Part shown: positions 62,301 through 64,000 of the stretch, piece after piece
Layout: every line of letters begins with the position of its first letter
Position numbering within the stretch: the stretch's first letter is position 1
NCBI RefSeq assembly: GCF_000698575.1
Contig: NZ_JFHD01000013.1
Span: 104,887 to 168,886 of the forward strand
From: Caballeronia zhejiangensis
Lineage (GTDB): Bacteria; Pseudomonadota; Gammaproteobacteria; Burkholderiales; Burkholderiaceae
Length of the DNA: 64,000 nt
Direction: 5' to 3'
Notes under the pieces: model-generated
What the model saw: only the letters and a program-made list of their open reading frames with translations
What the model was told of the DNA's origin: nothing
The model's database searches: none
Position numbers and translations under genes: made by a program

Positions 62301-63497
62301 ATGAGCAGCAATCGCGGCGTCGTGTATCTGGGGCAGGGCAAGGTCGAAGTGCAATCCATCGACTATCCGAAGATGGTCGATCCACGCGGGCGGGACATCG
62401 GCCACGGCGTCATTCTGAGGGTCGTCAGCACGAACATTTGCGGCTCGGATCAGCACATGGTGCGCGGCCGCACGACTGCGGAAGTCGGCCTCGTGCTCGG
62501 CCATGAGATTACGGGCGAAGTGATCGAAGTGGGGCGCGATGTCGAGACGCTTGCCATCGGCGATCTGGTTTCGGTGCCATTCAACGTCGCGTGCGGCCGT
62601 TGTCCGACGTGCAAGGCGCAGCATACGGGCGTGTGCCTGAACGTGAATCCGTCGCGTGCGGGCGGCGCGTATGGCTATGTCGACATGGGCGGCTGGATCG
62701 GCGGTCAGGCGGAATACGTGATGGTGCCGTACGCGGACTTCAATCTGCTGAAGTTTCCCGACAAAGCGCAGGCGATGTCCAAGATCCGCGATCTGACTTG
62801 TCTCTCCGACATTCTTCCGACGGGTTACCACGGCGCGGTGATGGCGGGCGTGGGGCCGGGCTCGACTGTGTATATCGCGGGCGCGGGGCCGGTCGGGATG
62901 GCGGCGGCTGCGTCGGCGCGCTTGCTGGGCGCGGCTTGCACGATCGTCGGCGACATGAACGAGGAGCGTCTTGCGCATGCGCGCGCGATGGGCTTCGAGA
63001 CGATCAACCTGTCGAAGGATGCGACGCTCGGCGAGCAGATCGAGCAGATTCTCGGCAAGCCGGAAGTGGATTGCGCGGTCGATTGCGTCGGTTTCGAAGC
63101 GCACGGTCACGGCAGCGATGCCGGTCACGAAGCGCCCGCGACGGTGCTCAATTCGCTGATGGAGATTACGAAGGCGGCGGGCGCGATCGGGATTCCGGGT
63201 CTTTACGTGACTGACGATCCCGGTGCGGTCGATGCTGCGGCGAGGAAGGGGAGTTTGAGCATTCGCTTCGGGCTGGGCTGGGCGAAGTCGCATTCGTTCC
63301 ATACGGGGCAGACGCCGGTCATGAAGTACAACCGCAATCTGATGCAGGCAATTTTGTGGGATCGGTTACCGATTGCCGATATCGTCAATGTGACGGTGGT
63401 TTCGCTCGATGAAGCGCCGGATGGGTATCGGAAGTTTGATGGCGGAGCGCCGAGGAAGTTTGTTATCGATCCGCATGGGTTGTTGAAGGCGGCTTGA
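62301..63497 (+). CDS. fdhA: Glutathione-independent formaldehyde dehydrogenase
   Basis: 398-residue zinc-dependent dehydrogenase like Pseudomonas FdhA. Zinc ligands lie in TNICGSDQHMVRG and LGHEITGEV; structural Cys in ACGRCPTCKAQHTGVC; cofactor motif YIAGAGPVGMAAAASARLLGA and VGDMNEERLAHA. It would remove the formaldehyde released by sarcosine oxidation, which fits its place next to bet and in the same region as sox. ATG 62301 has AAGGAGACG 6 bases upstream. A terminator hairpin follows. Confidence 0.92.
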   Translation: MSSNRGVVYLGQGKVEVQSIDYPKMVDPRGRDIGHGVILRVVSTNICGSDQHMVRGRTTAEVGLVLGHEITGEVIEVGRDVETLAIGDLVSVPFNVACGRCPTCKAQHTGVCLNVNPSRAGGAYGYVDMGGWIGGQAEYVMVPYADFNLLKFPDKAQAMSKIRDLTCLSDILPTGYHGAVMAGVGPGSTVYIAGAGPVGMAAAASARLLGAACTIVGDMNEERLAHARAMGFETINLSKDATLGEQIEQILGKPEVDCAVDCVGFEAHGHGSDAGHEAPATVLNSLMEITKAAGAIGIPGLYVTDDPGAVDAAARKGSLSIRFGLGWAKSHSFHTGQTPVMKYNRNLMQAILWDRLPIADIVNVTVVSLDEAPDGYRKFDGGAPRKFVIDPHGLLKAA

Positions 63498-63509
63498 GCC
63501 TTTGTTTTT

Positions 63510-63529
63510 GCCCCCGGCGGGTTGGGGGC
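63510..63529 (+). terminator. Terminator after fdhA
   Basis: GCCCCC (63510-63515) pairs with GGGGGC (63524-63529), followed by TTCGGTTTTCTTGTTG, 13 bases after the stop. Confidence 0.7.
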
Positions 63530-63548
63530 CTTCGGTTTTCTTGTTGTT

Positions 63549-63626
63549 GCCGGATCCCGTGATCGCGTCGGTCTATTAGCACGGCCCCCGTGCGGGGCGG
63601 CACCTACTTTCTTTGCCGCTGCCAAG
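63549..63626 (+). repeat. 78-bp intergenic repeat, copy A
   Basis: Starts GCCGGATCCCG, contains GTCTATTAGC, GTGCGGGGCGGCAC and ACTTTCTTTGC. It is about 80% identical to copy B 109 bases downstream. Such blocks are familiar in Burkholderia intergenic regions; no transposase is near. Confidence 0.7.
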
Positions 63627-63657
63627 CTGGGTTTGGCGTTTCGTTTCGTTTCTTTTC

Positions 63658-63735
63658 GCCGGATCCCGTTTTCGTGGCGGTCTATTAGCGTTGCCCCTGT
63701 GCGGGGCGGCACTCACTTTCTTTGCTGCTGCAAAG
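63658..63735 (+). repeat. 78-bp intergenic repeat, copy B
   Basis: Second copy of the block at 63549, with GTCTATTAGC and TGTGCGGGGCGGCACTCACT. It ends in a stem: CTTTCTTTGC (63716-63725) against GCAAAGAAAG (63730-63739). Confidence 0.7.
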
Positions 63736-64000
63736 AAAGTAAGCAAAGAAAGCAGCTCGTCACGGCCCGCGGTCACACGCAATTTGGGTAGTCCTCTCGT
63801 CACAGGCGGCACTCGCCTAAAGGGTGCCCTCAAACACCTAATCGGGCTTGGCTCGCGCACGGTCCGCCGCCCGAAAACGCTGAGGACACTGGTTCAGCAC
63901 GAAAGAGCTTCGGCACAGCGCTACGCGCTGCCGCCCGGTATGCAAGGGAAACCAACGTGCGGCAAGTGCAGCGAGATTGAGACGTTAGTAGCGAAGCACG
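63736..64000. other. Intergenic end of the window
   Basis: No gene with ribosome site or family pattern is supported from 63736 to the end. A minus-strand frame (63576-63860) runs through the repeats and is treated as chance. A gene may begin beyond base 64000. Confidence 0.4.

Noticed and set aside
63576..63860. 94-codon minus-strand frame through the repeats
   Set aside because: It is formed by the repeats themselves, with no ribosome site.
1..64000. tRNA, rRNA, insertion sequence or prophage genes
   Set aside because: None recognised by reading both strands; small tRNAs could be missed without a covariance search such as tRNAscan-SE.

Overview
The window looks like the replication and partition region, plus flanking accessory genes, of a secondary replicon (chromosome 2 or megaplasmid) of a Burkholderia-type betaproteobacterium (Burkholderia, Paraburkholderia or Caballeronia). 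The reasons are the high G+C content, the codon usage, a Rep_3-type initiator with iterons next to a compact parAB locus, a palindromic centromere-like site (TTTATGCGCATAAA), and a gene content typical of this family. No rRNA, tRNA, insertion sequence or prophage was seen. Assignments rest on recognising families in the translations; no database search was run.

Layout. 0-11 kb: the start of an MHS-family transporter (cut by the window edge) and an M20 amidohydrolase divergent from a LysR regulator; small hypothetical, PsiE-like, outer-membrane and YceI genes; the threonine-to-glycine pair tdh/kbl divergent from an XRE-cupin regulator; a CsbD-like protein; a small gene behind a LexA-like box; a DUF2252 protein. 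10.8-18.3 kb is the replicon core: a recombinase-like protein without a visible catalytic tyrosine, a KfrA-like coiled-coil protein with a C-terminal Cys4 motif, about 20 directly repeated iterons, repA (+), and parB and parA (-) with parS-like sites before both. 18.3-31.8 kb: a Pat-like acyl-CoA synthetase/acetyltransferase; an IclR regulator divergent from a five-step non-phosphorylative deoxy-sugar (L-fucose-like) pathway; a thioesterase, a chemoreceptor, an AGE-family epimerase and an MgtC-like protein.

32-48 kb and 58-63.5 kb together form a choline/glycine betaine/sarcosine to serine catabolic region: choVW, a GbdR-like regulator and choX for uptake; sdaA; soxBDAG with a FolB-like gene and a small ORF in overlapping reading frames; then betA, betB, betI and fdhA. 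Between the two halves (48.03-58.28 kb) lies a complete type I-E CRISPR-Cas locus, cas3-cse1-cse2-cas7-cas5-cas6e-cas1-cas2, with an array at each end. The arrays point outwards and their repeats differ only in the hairpin loop. Their degenerate leader-distal ends touch the neighbouring genes: one overlaps the last codons of the small ORF behind the sox operon, the other ends next to the betA stop codon.

Functional picture. The metabolic genes converge on glycine and one-carbon units. Threonine gives glycine (tdh, kbl); choline gives betaine (betA, betB); sarcosine gives glycine plus methylene-THF or formaldehyde (sox, fdhA); serine gives pyruvate (sdaA). Betaine and dimethylglycine demethylases are not in the window. 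The replicon core shows iteron spacing close to whole helical turns, and parS-like sites spread over more than 50 kb.
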